Of a stretch of 64,000 nucleotides of DNA, positions 25,208 to 33,264 are shown in pieces (the first letter of the stretch is position 1; every line of letters begins with the position of its first letter). The stretch comes from CAWBLP01 sp963789495 (GTDB taxonomy: Bacteria > Pseudomonadota > Alphaproteobacteria > Acetobacterales > Acetobacteraceae): contig CAWBLP010000033.1 in assembly GCA_963789495.1 (NCBI GenBank), positions 186,001-250,000 on the forward strand, in the 5' to 3' direction. The notes under the pieces were generated by a model that ran no database searches, was not told the origin of the DNA, and worked only from the letters and a program-made list of their open reading frames with translations. Both the position numbers and the translations under genes were made by a program.

Positions 25208-26800
25208 TCAGCGGATCCGCGGCAGTTCGGCGTAGGTGTGGAACGGCGGCGGCGACGACATCTGCCATTCCAGCGTGGTGGCACCCTCGCCCCAGTAATT
25301 GTCGGCCGCCTGTTCCTTCGAGGTGAAGGTGCGGTAGCAGACATACAGGAACACCAGCAGCGCGATGCCGCCGATATAGGCACCGATCGAGGAGACGAAG
25401 TTCCAGCCGGCGAAGGCCGCGGGATAGTCGGGATAGCGCCGCGGCATGCCGGACAGGCCGAGGAAATGCTGCGGGAAGAAGGTCAGGTTGACGCTGATGA
25501 AGGTCAGCCAGAAATGCACCTTGCCCCAGAACTCCGGATACTGGCGGCCGGACATTTTGCCGATCCAGTAGTAGAAGCCGCAGAAGATCGAGAACACGGC
25601 GCCGAGCGACAGCACGTAGTGGAAGTGCGCGACCACGTAGTAGGTGTTGTGCACGATCTGGTCGATGCCCGCGTTGGCCAGCACCACGCCGGTGACGCCG
25701 CCCACGGTGAACACGAAGATGAAGCCGATCGCCCACAGCATCGGCGTCTTCAGCTCGATCGATCCGCCCCACATGGTGGCGATCCAGGAGAAGATTTTGA
25801 TCCCCGTCGGCACGGCGATCACCATCGTTGCGGCCATGAAGTACGCGCGGGTGTCCACCGAGATGCCGGAGATGAACATGTGGTGGGCCCACACCACGAA
25901 GCCGACCACGCCGATCGCCACCATAGCGTAGGCCATGCCGAGGTAACCGAAGATCGGCTTGCGGCTGAAGGTGGAGATCACGTGGCTGACGATGCCGAAG
26001 CCCGGCAGGATCATGATGTAGACTTCGGGATGGCCGAAGAACCAGAACAGGTGCTGGAACAGCACCGGGTCACCGCCGCCGGCCGGATCGAAGAACGCCG
26101 TGCCGAAGTTGCGGTCGCAGATCAGCATGGTGATCGCGCCGGCCAGCACCGGCACGGACAGCAACAGCAGGAACGCGGTCACCAGTTCCGACCAGATGAA
26201 CAGCGGCATCTTGTGCAGCGTCATGCCGGGCGCGCGCATGTTGAAGATGGTGGTGATGAAGTTCATCGCCCCGAGCAGGGAGCTGATGCCGGCGAGGTGC
26301 AGCGCGAACAGCGTGCAGTCCATGCCGAGACCGGGTTCGTAGGTCTGGTTGGAGAGCGGCGGATACAGCGTCCAGCCGGAGCCCGACTCGCCCATCATCA
26401 GACCGGTGAAGATCAGGATGAAGGCCGGCGGCAACAGCCAGAAGCTGATGTTGTTCAACCGCGGGAACGCCATGTCCGGCGCGCCGATCATCAGCGGGAT
26501 GAACCAGTTGCCGAACCCGCCGATCAGCGCCGGCATGACCGAGAAGAAGATCATCAGCAGCCCATGGCTGGTGACGATGGTGTTCCACTCCTGGCCCGAG
26601 GTGACGACGTGGTTGCCGGGGAAATTCAGCTGGGCCCGCATGATCATCGACAGGATGCCGCCCACCGTGCCGCCGAACACGGCGAAGATCAGGTAGAGCG
26701 TGCCGATGTCCTTATGGTTGGTGCTGAACAGCCACCGCGTCACGAAGCCTGGCTTATGATCGTGGTGGTCATGCGCATGATCGTGAGTTGTAACCGACAT
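25208..26800 (-). CDS. ctaD: Cytochrome c oxidase subunit I
   Basis: This catalytic subunit carries heme a, heme a3 and CuB, reduces O2 and pumps protons. 530 residues, 12 helices. Landmarks are RWLFSTNHKDIGTLY near the start, FFGHPEVYIMILPGFG (CuB His and the Tyr cross-link), VWAHHMFISG (two CuB His), and VVAHFHYVLSLGAVF near the hemes. The N-terminus is rich in His and Asp (HDHAHDHHDHK), as in several relatives. It lies 12 bases behind ctaC. Confidence 0.96.
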   Translation of the reverse strand: MSVTTHDHAHDHHDHKPGFVTRWLFSTNHKDIGTLYLIFAVFGGTVGGILSMIMRAQLNFPGNHVVTSGQEWNTIVTSHGLLMIFFSVMPALIGGFGNWFIPLMIGAPDMAFPRLNNISFWLLPPAFILIFTGLMMGESGSGWTLYPPLSNQTYEPGLGMDCTLFALHLAGISSLLGAMNFITTIFNMRAPGMTLHKMPLFIWSELVTAFLLLLSVPVLAGAITMLICDRNFGTAFFDPAGGGDPVLFQHLFWFFGHPEVYIMILPGFGIVSHVISTFSRKPIFGYLGMAYAMVAIGVVGFVVWAHHMFISGISVDTRAYFMAATMVIAVPTGIKIFSWIATMWGGSIELKTPMLWAIGFIFVFTVGGVTGVVLANAGIDQIVHNTYYVVAHFHYVLSLGAVFSIFCGFYYWIGKMSGRQYPEFWGKVHFWLTFISVNLTFFPQHFLGLSGMPRRYPDYPAAFAGWNFVSSIGAYIGGIALLVFLYVCYRTFTSKEQAADNYWGEGATTLEWQMSSPPPFHTYAELPRIR

Positions 26801-26812
26801 CCTGCCTCTCCT

Positions 26813-27769
26813 TCACCGACCGGCGCGGTCGATGCTGACTTCAGTAGCTGCGGCAAGCCGCGTGGGCTGTGGCTGGGCCGTCGCAGGCTGTGCCTGTGAC
26901 GCGTCCTGGGTGACCGCCGCGATCCGGCTGGCCGGCGGCGCGCCGGGCGTCGCGTCGGCGAACTTGGTCTTGGCCTGCGCCATCCAGGCATCGAATTGCT
27001 GCTGCGGCATCGCATGGACCACGATCGGCATGCGGCTGTGATTGGTGCCGCAGATCTGGTTGCATTCCCCGTAGAACACGCCGGCCTTGTCGGCGCGCAT
27101 CCAGGTCTCGATCGTGCGGCCCGGGATGGCATAGCGCTGGATGCCCAGCGCCGGCACGAAGAAGCTGTGGATCACGTCGGCGCTGGTGGTCAGCACGCGG
27201 ATATTCTTGCCCACCGGGATGACCAGTTCGTTGTCGACGGTCAGCAGGCGGAGCTGGCCCGGCTTCAGCTGGTCGTCCGGCACGATGTAGCTGGAGAAGT
27301 CGATAGCGTCCTTATCACTCTTACCCGGATAGGTGTACTCCCAGTACCACTGATGCCCGGTGACCTTCACGGTCAGGTCGGGATCATGCGTGCGATCCTC
27401 GTAATAGATCAGCCGGAACGATGGGATGGCGATGATCACCAGGATCAGCACCGGGATCACGGTCCAGGCGATTTCCAGCACGGTGTGGTGGGCGGTGCGG
27501 CTGGGCACCGGGTTGCGTTGCGCATTGTAGCGATACATCACCCAGCCCAGCAGGCCGGCGACGAACAGGGTGATAATCGTGATGATCACCAGCACCAGGT
27601 TATGCAGGTCGATGATCTGCGCCTTGATCGGGCCATAGGCCGGCTGCATGCCGATCTCCCAGGCCTTCGGCGCGCCGACAACCTCGGTCTGGGCGAGCGC
27701 CGAACCGATCGCCAGCGGCGCCGTTGCGAGTGTCAGAACCGCGGCGCACAGCCGCCGGATTAGTTGCAT
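26813..27769 (-). CDS. ctaC: Cytochrome c oxidase subunit II
   Basis: This subunit receives electrons from cytochrome c through its CuA centre. A signal peptide precedes two transmembrane hairpin helices (about residues 50-75 and 95-120), then the periplasmic cupredoxin domain. The aromatic motif is GHQWYWEYTYPG, and the CuA ligands lie in GECNQICGTNHSRMP. About 45 residues of Ala/Gln-rich tail follow. ATG 27769 starts at the signal peptide. An in-frame upstream start would add 14 unlikely residues. First gene of the operon. Confidence 0.95.
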   Translation of the reverse strand: MQLIRRLCAAVLTLATAPLAIGSALAQTEVVGAPKAWEIGMQPAYGPIKAQIIDLHNLVLVIITIITLFVAGLLGWVMYRYNAQRNPVPSRTAHHTVLEIAWTVIPVLILVIIAIPSFRLIYYEDRTHDPDLTVKVTGHQWYWEYTYPGKSDKDAIDFSSYIVPDDQLKPGQLRLLTVDNELVIPVGKNIRVLTTSADVIHSFFVPALGIQRYAIPGRTIETWMRADKAGVFYGECNQICGTNHSRMPIVVHAMPQQQFDAWMAQAKTKFADATPGAPPASRIAAVTQDASQAQPATAQPQPTRLAAATEVSIDRAGR

Positions 27770-28168
27770 CGAGCGATCCACCCCGTTCCACACCTGGCCG
27801 GCCGTTCGCACGCAGGAGAGAGCTGCCCCTGGCAGTCTCTGCGCGACAATCCCTCTGACCAGGTTCCCAAGGCGTTTGGCCTAGCGGAGCAGGCGGCGCA
27901 GATCAAGCTCCGCGCGACACCATTCGCCTCGCCGCGGCCCGAATGACCACGCGCGTCGTGGCGATGGACGAGCGGGTCGCGGCTGCGGTGCGCAATTTTC
28001 CTGCGGACCGAACGCGCCGCGTGCGCGACCGACCGCGCTGAACCGCGCCGCGTGGGCTGCATCCGCCTGCCTGGTCATTCGGCCTGGTCATTGCCTGACC
28101 GCACCGCATCCCGCCGGACACGCCGGTCGGTTGTTCCGGCGCGCCCGATCGGCTGCGGGTTTGGCGGA
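27770..28168. other. Non-coding stretch upstream of ctaC
   Basis: No convincing gene. It should hold the cox promoter (minus strand), but I see no clear -35/-10 pair or FNR box. Two direct copies of cctggtcatt lie near 28070-28095. Confidence 0.5.
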
Positions 28169-28846
28169 TCAGTTGCGCAGGCGGACCAGGGAGAACATGC
28201 CGAACGGCGGCACCGGCTCGCTGCTGATCAGAGCGAGGTCCTCCGGTGCGAACAGCGCGTCCGGCGCGAAATGCGGGTGCCAGCCGAGGGCTTGCGACGC
28301 CGGCGCCATCGCGCGTTCAATCCACCACCGCGGCCCTTTTGCGGCGGCAAAATGGTTCACGAACAGCATATGGCCGCCAGGGCGCACGACGCGCCGCATT
28401 TCCGCCAGCAGCTGACGCGGGTTCGGCACCACCGAGGCCACGAACATGGCGACCGCGATGTCGAACGTGGCATCCGGAAAATCGGTGGCCTCCGCGTCCA
28501 TCTCGTGCAGGGCCTCGATGCTGCGCAGCCCCTTGGCCGCCACCCGCTTGCGTGCCTGCGCCAGCATCTCGGTGGAGAGGTCGATGCCGGTGATGCGTTT
28601 ATCCGGGTGGTAGTACGGCAATGCGAGGCCGGTGCCGACACCGACCTCCAGCACCTCGCGGCCGGGCAGCCGGTTGACCAGGTCGACGGCACGCCGACGG
28701 GTGACGACAAAAATGCCGCCGAACACCGCGTCATAGACGCCGGCCCATCGTCGGTAGGCGGCGCGCACTGAATCGGCATCCAGGGCGGCCTGAGGGCCGG
28801 CACCAGGGCGGGAGGGACCTTGGCGCTGTTCCAGGGTATGGCTCAT
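28169..28846 (-). CDS. pmtA: Phosphatidylethanolamine N-methyltransferase, Rhodobacter-type PmtA
   Basis: This is an SAM-dependent methyltransferase of 225 residues. It begins AAYRRWAGVYDAVFGG, the usual opening of UbiE-like PmtA enzymes. Motif I is VLEVGVGTGLALPYY, then GIDLSTEMLAQARKR and RVVRPGGHMLFVNHF. Such enzymes turn phosphatidylethanolamine into phosphatidylcholine. ATG 28846 is preferred because the conserved fold starts 40 residues later without the odd upstream extension. A second, unrelated phospholipid methyltransferase lies upstream on the same strand. Confidence 0.8.
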   Translation of the reverse strand: MSHTLEQRQGPSRPGAGPQAALDADSVRAAYRRWAGVYDAVFGGIFVVTRRRAVDLVNRLPGREVLEVGVGTGLALPYYHPDKRITGIDLSTEMLAQARKRVAAKGLRSIEALHEMDAEATDFPDATFDIAVAMFVASVVPNPRQLLAEMRRVVRPGGHMLFVNHFAAAKGPRWWIERAMAPASQALGWHPHFAPDALFAPEDLALISSEPVPPFGMFSLVRLRN

Positions 28847-29298
28847 GGATGTCTTCTCTGTCCTCCGGTGGCGTTGTTGGCCACAGGTGAAACGCTGGCG
28901 GCGTTCGTGGGACACGCCAATCGGAAATTTGACCGACGCCAGCAAACGATCCCATCCACGCCGGGAGGTCAAGTGCGAGGAGGGTCCGGGGCCCGATCAC
29001 AGCCCAGACCCGTGCTGGCCGAACGCCGCTGCGCCGGCCTGCAGGGCGGCGCAGCGTCCCGTCATGCCGGATCAGATGCCCACAATTGCTGATATTTCAG
29101 AAGGTTGCCGACCGGCCGGTCGAGGTGGCGGAGGGCTACCGTCCGAACGCCGGCGAGGCGTGGCGAACACGTCATCGTTTACTCACATCGGGGTCGGCAG
29201 GGGCAGGCAGGCGGCCGCGTCTAGAAAATCCCGCGCCAGAGGACCCCGATTCGCATGTGTGAGGCGGCCTGCCCACCCCTCGCCTCTCCGGTAACGGC

Positions 29299-29394
29299 AT
29301 GATCCGGAACCGCCATGACCCGGCAATCGGATGATCCGACTATGGTATGATCCGATTACGGTATGGTACGACTATGGTATGATCCGGCCGGTGC
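29299..29394. repeat. Six tandem 16-bp units
   Basis: Units start at 29299, 29315, 29331, 29347, 29363 and 29379. All keep the frame atgatccg-N8 with changes, and the middle units read atgatccgactatggt or close to it. The array begins directly behind the stop of the methyltransferase at 29403 (minus strand) and lies about 450 bases upstream of pmtA. The rest of 28847-29298 contains an imperfect inverted repeat (gcaggcggcc near 29206, ggcggcctgc near 29263) and no gene. Confidence 0.85.
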
Positions 29395-29402
29395 CGGCGG
29401 CC

Positions 29403-29999
29403 TCAAACCCGGCTTCCCGCCTTGCGGCAGATATAGGCAAAGGCAGGGGGAATATTCCCCCAGACGATCGGCGAATGCTCCACCTGGGCGAAACTGCCAC
29501 GCAGCCGGCGACGCAACGCCCAGGCGCCGGGCAGCGCAAGCCCATGCAGATAGGCGAAGGTCATGAAGGCGCCACCGGGCACCAGAGCCTGGTCGATCTC
29601 GCCGAACACCTTCTCCTGCAGCGAGATCGGCAGCGACGCCCATGGCAGGCCGCAGACGATCGCGTCGACCTCGCGGATGCCATGTGCCGCCAGGATCCGG
29701 CTCAGGTCGGCGACACTGTCCTCGACGAAGGTGAGCTGGGGAAATTCCACCGCCAGGCTGCGACAGAATGCCGCATTGAGTTCGATTCCGAGATAGCGGC
29801 AGGACGGCTGCAGCCGGCGCGCGATGGCTCGCGTGAAGGCACCGGTGCCGGGGCCGAACTCCACGATCACCCGCGCGGTGGCAAAGTCGATGGGCGCGAT
29901 CATCGCTTCCGCCAGCGCGGGCGAACTGGGCAGGACCGCGCCGACACTGCGCGGCGCCTGTGCGAACTGCCGAAGGAAGAGCCGTGCCGCCTGTGTCAT
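29403..29999 (-). CDS. Phospholipid N-methyltransferase, Sinorhizobium-type
   Basis: 198 residues of the rRNA-dimethylase-like class I fold. The N-terminal FAQAPRSVGAVLPSSPALAEAM is followed by motif I VIVEFGPGTGAFTRAI, YLGIELNAAFC, and the catalytic-loop region VCGLPWASLP. It ends VWGNIPPAFAYICRK. This layout is shared by Sinorhizobium-type PmtA and related phospholipid methyltransferases that make phosphatidylcholine or its mono/dimethyl precursors. ATG 29999 is chosen at the conserved N-terminus. Longer in-frame starts to 30056 add unrelated residues. Confidence 0.78.
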   Translation of the reverse strand: MTQAARLFLRQFAQAPRSVGAVLPSSPALAEAMIAPIDFATARVIVEFGPGTGAFTRAIARRLQPSCRYLGIELNAAFCRSLAVEFPQLTFVEDSVADLSRILAAHGIREVDAIVCGLPWASLPISLQEKVFGEIDQALVPGGAFMTFAYLHGLALPGAWALRRRLRGSFAQVEHSPIVWGNIPPAFAYICRKAGSRV

Positions 30000-30092
30000 G
30001 CCAGACCTGTCCAAGTGCTCCGCGCCGGGGCGGGCCGGCGGGTGCCGACCGCACAACCGATGCGATCGTGCCGGATCAGGCCAACATGGTGG

Positions 30093-30737
30093 TTAATCGC
30101 GGTAGATCATACCCCAGTTCTTGACCTGCCCCTTGGCGGCCACACCCTGATAGGGCTGGGTGCTGCCCTTGGGAGCGGTGCCCCAGAAATCCATCATGAA
30201 GCCGCCATTCGCGGCGTCGTAATAGAACGGACTGCCGGTGGCAAACGACTGCATGTGGACATTGGCATCCCACGGATCGCAGATCGTGGCGTAGCGTTTG
30301 CCGAACACGTCGCGGATCGTGTCCACCACCACCCAATGGGCACCGCCAAGATCCCAGTCCACACCAAGAATGACCGGCTCCACCTTGGCCACCGCACCGA
30401 ACGCTCCGGCAACCCCGACCTTGGCCACCAGTGACTGCGCAACGTCGTTCGGCGGGGTGTTGTGCCAGCTCCAATTGCCCGAGGTGAAGCCATTGAGCAC
30501 ATTCGCCAGGTGCTGCGGATAGGTGCCGGTGGTCTCCGGCGAATAGCCCGATCCCAGCGCCGCCGCGTATTTCTTGTAAATGTCCTGCTCGACGGTGACC
30601 GAGGTGCTGCCGGGCTTCAGCTTGTTCACCTTGAACACGCACATCATGAGGCTGGCGATGCCGCACGACATGTTGGCTTCCTGCCCATAGACAAGATGCA
30701 CGTCGCCGAACCGTGTCAATCTTGTGAACCAGGCCAT
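30093..30737 (-). CDS. Papain-like cysteine peptidase, C39-like, no signal peptide
   Basis: 214 residues. The probable catalytic Cys is in EANMSCGIASLMM (about residue 26), the His in LGGAHWVVVDTI, and the Asp in ATICDPWD. This Cys-His-Asp order and spacing fits the bacteriocin-processing C39 / papain-like group, without ATPase or membrane parts. There is no signal peptide. The protein starts MAWFTRLTRFG directly before the active-site helix. Neighbours give no clue: it stands alone between a methyltransferase and cspA. Substrate is unknown. Secretion as an effector, toxin processing or peptide cleavage are all possible. Confidence 0.65.
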   Translation of the reverse strand: MAWFTRLTRFGDVHLVYGQEANMSCGIASLMMCVFKVNKLKPGSTSVTVEQDIYKKYAAALGSGYSPETTGTYPQHLANVLNGFTSGNWSWHNTPPNDVAQSLVAKVGVAGAFGAVAKVEPVILGVDWDLGGAHWVVVDTIRDVFGKRYATICDPWDANVHMQSFATGSPFYYDAANGGFMMDFWGTAPKGSTQPYQGVAAKGQVKNWGMIYRD

Positions 30738-31074
30738 ATTTTCGTTTCCTCGCCCTCTGTCAAAGATTCTGTCGCGAAAATGGGATATACCGTCCGCGAC
30801 GAACGGCCGGCAAGCAAATCCGCTTCCCCAGAACTGAAGCTGGCGATGACATTTCCTAAAGGCAACGGCGCAGAAAGGCAACGGTGCAGGCCTGGCTGAC
30901 CGCAACTGGCCGCCAAACGGCGCCTCGGGGCCGGTTCAGCGGTGACAGCGGGCGCGAGCATGCGGCGGATGGACCTGTGTCACCGACACAGGTTCGTCCG
31001 CGGCCACATTGCCGGGCGCGCGTGTTTCCGGTTCGCCCTGAACGACAGGGACGCTGGTCGAGGGCGCGCCCTGG
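30738..31074. other. Non-coding stretch upstream of the C39-like gene
   Basis: No gene supported on either strand. The part nearest 30740-30850 is less GC-rich than its surroundings and probably contains the minus-strand promoter of the peptidase gene. I cannot name a box. Confidence 0.4.
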
Positions 31075-31102
31075 TCCGGCGGACCTGCTGCGATCCGCCG
31101 GA
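31075..31102 (-). terminator. Possible hairpin terminator behind cspA
   Basis: tccggcgga (31075-31083) and tccgccgga (31094-31102) form a perfect nine-base stem, 12 bases downstream of the cspA stop on the minus strand. There is no U-run, so termination efficiency is uncertain. Confidence 0.5.
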
Positions 31103-31114
31103 GCCGTTAGGCTG

Positions 31115-31324
31115 CTAGTCGGCCTGTGCCAAATTCACCGCTGCTGTGCGGCCATTTTGTTGTTGCTCCACGTCAAAGCCGATCTTCTGGCCTTCGCTGA
31201 GGCTTCGCAGCCCGGCCTTCTGAACGGCGCTGATATGGACAAAGACGTCTTTCCCGCCGGTGTCCGGCGCGATGAACCCGTAGCCTTTGGTCGGGTTGAA
31301 CCACTTAACGGTGCCCTGGGGCAT
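31115..31324 (-). CDS. cspA: Cold-shock protein CspA family
   Basis: 69 residues forming one cold-shock domain. RNP1 is KGYGFIAPD and RNP2 is DVFVHISAV. It begins MPQGTVKWFNPTKG, the standard N-terminus. It binds single-stranded RNA/DNA and acts as an RNA chaperone. The ATG at 31324 follows a leader region without genes, as is usual for cold-shock genes with structured 5' UTRs. Confidence 0.93.
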   Translation of the reverse strand: MPQGTVKWFNPTKGYGFIAPDTGGKDVFVHISAVQKAGLRSLSEGQKIGFDVEQQQNGRTAAVNLAQAD

Positions 31325-31731
31325 CGACGCGTTGCCTTTCTGCCTGCGAATGGAACCTGGCCGGAAACCCAGGCGCCACCCTATTGAACAGGGGCGCGCG
31401 ACGGTACTGCTTCCCGTTTTCCCGACGACGCCCTTCCCTTGGCAGGCATATCCGACCTGTTTTGCAGCGGTCGGGTTTGGCCTGCCAGGAGCGACGATAC
31501 GCGGCCAGCCGAAGGACCGCAACGAATCCTACATAAATTGGCAAGGTAATACGGGCCGCGCCGGGTTCCGCGGATTCCAGCGCGCCGGCTGGAAACTTTG
31601 CTTGCATCTCTCACGCGCTCGCGCCATGTCCCTGGCAGCGAGGGCCGGGTCCGCCTAGACTGTCGCCATGTGATGCGACCAGGGGCTTTGAGGGCAGCAA
31701 GCGCCTCGCCAGCCCCAGCGTGGAGGAAAAA
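31325..31731. other. cspA leader region and tatA promoter region
   Basis: No gene supported. The cspA side (minus strand) may be a long 5' UTR, as in other csp genes. The tatA side ends in the ribosome site ggagga. No further element is clear. Confidence 0.4.
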
Positions 31732-31980
31732 TTGGGTAGCTTCAGCATTTGGCACTGGATGGTCGTGCTGCTGGTCGTGCTGCTGCTGTTCGGCGGCGGC
31801 AAGGTCAGCGGTTTGATGGGTGACTTCGCGAAGGGGATCAAGTCCTTCAAGAAGAACATGGCGGACGACTCTGACGACGCCTCCATGGAAGAGAGTGCCG
31901 ACAAGCCGACCAGCTCGATTTCCGGGCCGGCCGGAGAGGCCGCGCCGCGCACCAGGCGTGAGACCACCGCCGCCCACTGA
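31732..31980 (+). CDS. tatA: Sec-independent translocase protein TatA (TTG start)
   Basis: TatA builds the pore of the twin-arginine export system. 82 residues: an N-terminal helix with SFSIWHWMVVLLVVLLLFG, the hinge FGGGKVSGLMGDFAKGIKSFKK, then an acidic, disordered tail. TTG 31732 is chosen because ggagga lies five bases upstream and it gives the family N-terminus. A GTG at 31720 would overlap that ribosome site. No tatB or tatC follows, so it is an orphan here. NosZ and NosX in this window carry Tat signals. Confidence 0.88.
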   Translation: MGSFSIWHWMVVLLVVLLLFGGGKVSGLMGDFAKGIKSFKKNMADDSDDASMEESADKPTSSISGPAGEAAPRTRRETTAAH

Positions 31981-32188
31981 ACCCGGCCGCCCGTCCGCCA
32001 TCCGGCAAGGGGGGGGGCGGGCTTACCGGGAGCCGGCCCATTGAGCGCGGGCCTGTTCGAACATCTGCTTATGCGAACACCTGGCCGCGCGGTCGGTGAC
32101 GGCTAGTCCACGGTTGCCACAGACGATGTTCCCGGGCGAGGCTGCAAACCTCGAATCCGCTCATGTCTCTGGCAGCCGAGGACCCATC

Positions 32189-33142
32189 ATGACAACCCAC
32201 CGTATCGCCGCAACGCCCCAGACGGTTCGCTGGGGCACGTTCGACGCGGCCTATCCCCCGCTGCTGACCGTCGGATCCGGCGACACCGTCGTGCTGGAAT
32301 GCGTATCCGGCGGACCCGAGGTCATGCCACCCGCGGAATCCGGCCTTGCCATTCCACCTGCGCTCGCCGCGATCCATGGCGCCAACCTGCCGCGCGCCGG
32401 CGGCCACATCCTGACCGGGCCGGTCGCTGTTGCCGATGCCGAACCGGGCGACATGCTGGAAGTCCGCATCGATCGCATCGAGTTGGGCAATGACTGGGGC
32501 TATTGCGGATTCCGCCCCCTCGCCGGCACCCTGCCGGAGGATTTCCCCGACCGCTTCATGAGCCATATCCCAGTGGACCGCACGCGCAAGGTCTGCACGC
32601 TGCCCTGGGGCACCGAGCTCTCCCTCGCGCCGTTTTTCGGCGTGATGGGCGTGGCACCGCCCGCGCGTTACGGGACGCTGTCCACCGTGCAGCCCCGCGA
32701 GCATGGCGGCAACCTGGACAACAAGGAGCTGGTCGAAGGCTCGACGCTGTTCCTGCCGGTCTGGGTCGACGGAGCACGCTTCTCCGCCGGCGACGGGCAT
32801 GGCGTGCAAGGCGACGGCGAGGTGTGCATCAACGCGCTCGAAATCTGCCTGACCGGCACCTTCACCCTGGTGCTGCACAAGCGGTCCGGCGCCGAACCGC
32901 TGCTGCGGTATCCACGCGCCGAAACGCCGACCCATTTCATCTCGGTGGGCATGCACGAAGACCTCGACCTCGCGATGAAGCAGGCGTTGCGGGAGATGAT
33001 CGCGTTCATCACGGCCCGGACCAACCTGTCCCGCGAGCAGGCCTATCAGTTCTGCTCCCTGGCGGTGGACTTCCACGTCACCCAGACGGTCAATGGCGAA
33101 AAGGGTGTGCACGGGCTGCTGCGCAAAGGCCTGATCTGCTAG
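32189..33142 (+). CDS. Acetamidase/formamidase family hydrolase
   Basis: 317 residues of the FmdA_AmdA fold, which cleaves formamide, acetamide or related short amides. Seen are VSGGPEVMPP, RAGGHILTGPVAVADAEPGDMLEV near the start, RFMSHIPVDRTRKVC, EHGGNLDNKELVEGSTLFLPVWV, and the GDGHGVQGDGEVC metal/active-site region. ATG 32189 has gccgagga just upstream. An in-frame ATG at 32096 lacks such a site. It stands alone between tatA and gcrA, so the natural substrate is open. Confidence 0.88.
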   Translation: MTTHRIAATPQTVRWGTFDAAYPPLLTVGSGDTVVLECVSGGPEVMPPAESGLAIPPALAAIHGANLPRAGGHILTGPVAVADAEPGDMLEVRIDRIELGNDWGYCGFRPLAGTLPEDFPDRFMSHIPVDRTRKVCTLPWGTELSLAPFFGVMGVAPPARYGTLSTVQPREHGGNLDNKELVEGSTLFLPVWVDGARFSAGDGHGVQGDGEVCINALEICLTGTFTLVLHKRSGAEPLLRYPRAETPTHFISVGMHEDLDLAMKQALREMIAFITARTNLSREQAYQFCSLAVDFHVTQTVNGEKGVHGLLRKGLIC

Positions 33143-33163
33143 ACCTTGTGGCCGGAGAAGAAG

Positions 33164-33183
33164 TTGTCCACAAGTTTTTGTGG
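33164..33183 (+). promoter_or_regulatory. DnaA-box-like site and small hairpin upstream of gcrA
   Basis: ttgtccaca at 33164-33172 differs at one base from the DnaA box TTATCCACA. It overlaps a perfect hairpin ccacaa-gttt-ttgtgg (33168-33183), which may end the amidase transcript. A GANTC methylation site (gattc) lies at 33192. DnaA and GANTC methylation control gcrA in Caulobacter. Confidence 0.45.
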
Positions 33184-33232
33184 TCGCGGCCGATTCGGTG
33201 ATTGAGCAGAGGCCCCACTCCCTATACCGTAT

Positions 33233-33264
33233 GTTGTGGTTACACCACCGGGAGGGGCCACAAC
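33233..33264 (+). promoter_or_regulatory. Inverted repeat bracketing the gcrA ribosome-binding site
   Basis: gttgtgg (33233-33239) pairs with ccacaac (33258-33264), directly next to the ATG. The ribosome site gggagggg lies between the arms, next to the 3' arm, so folding could limit access to it. Confidence 0.5.

Noticed and set aside
24590..26899. A very long plus-strand open frame opposite ctaB, ctaD and ctaC
   Set aside because: Composition is dominated by His, Arg, Asp and Gln, typical of antisense frames in GC-rich genes. The minus strand has clear oxidase genes.
28847..29402. The 16-bp tandem array considered as a CRISPR
   Set aside because: Units are adjacent without spacers and shorter than CRISPR repeats. 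No cas genes are present.
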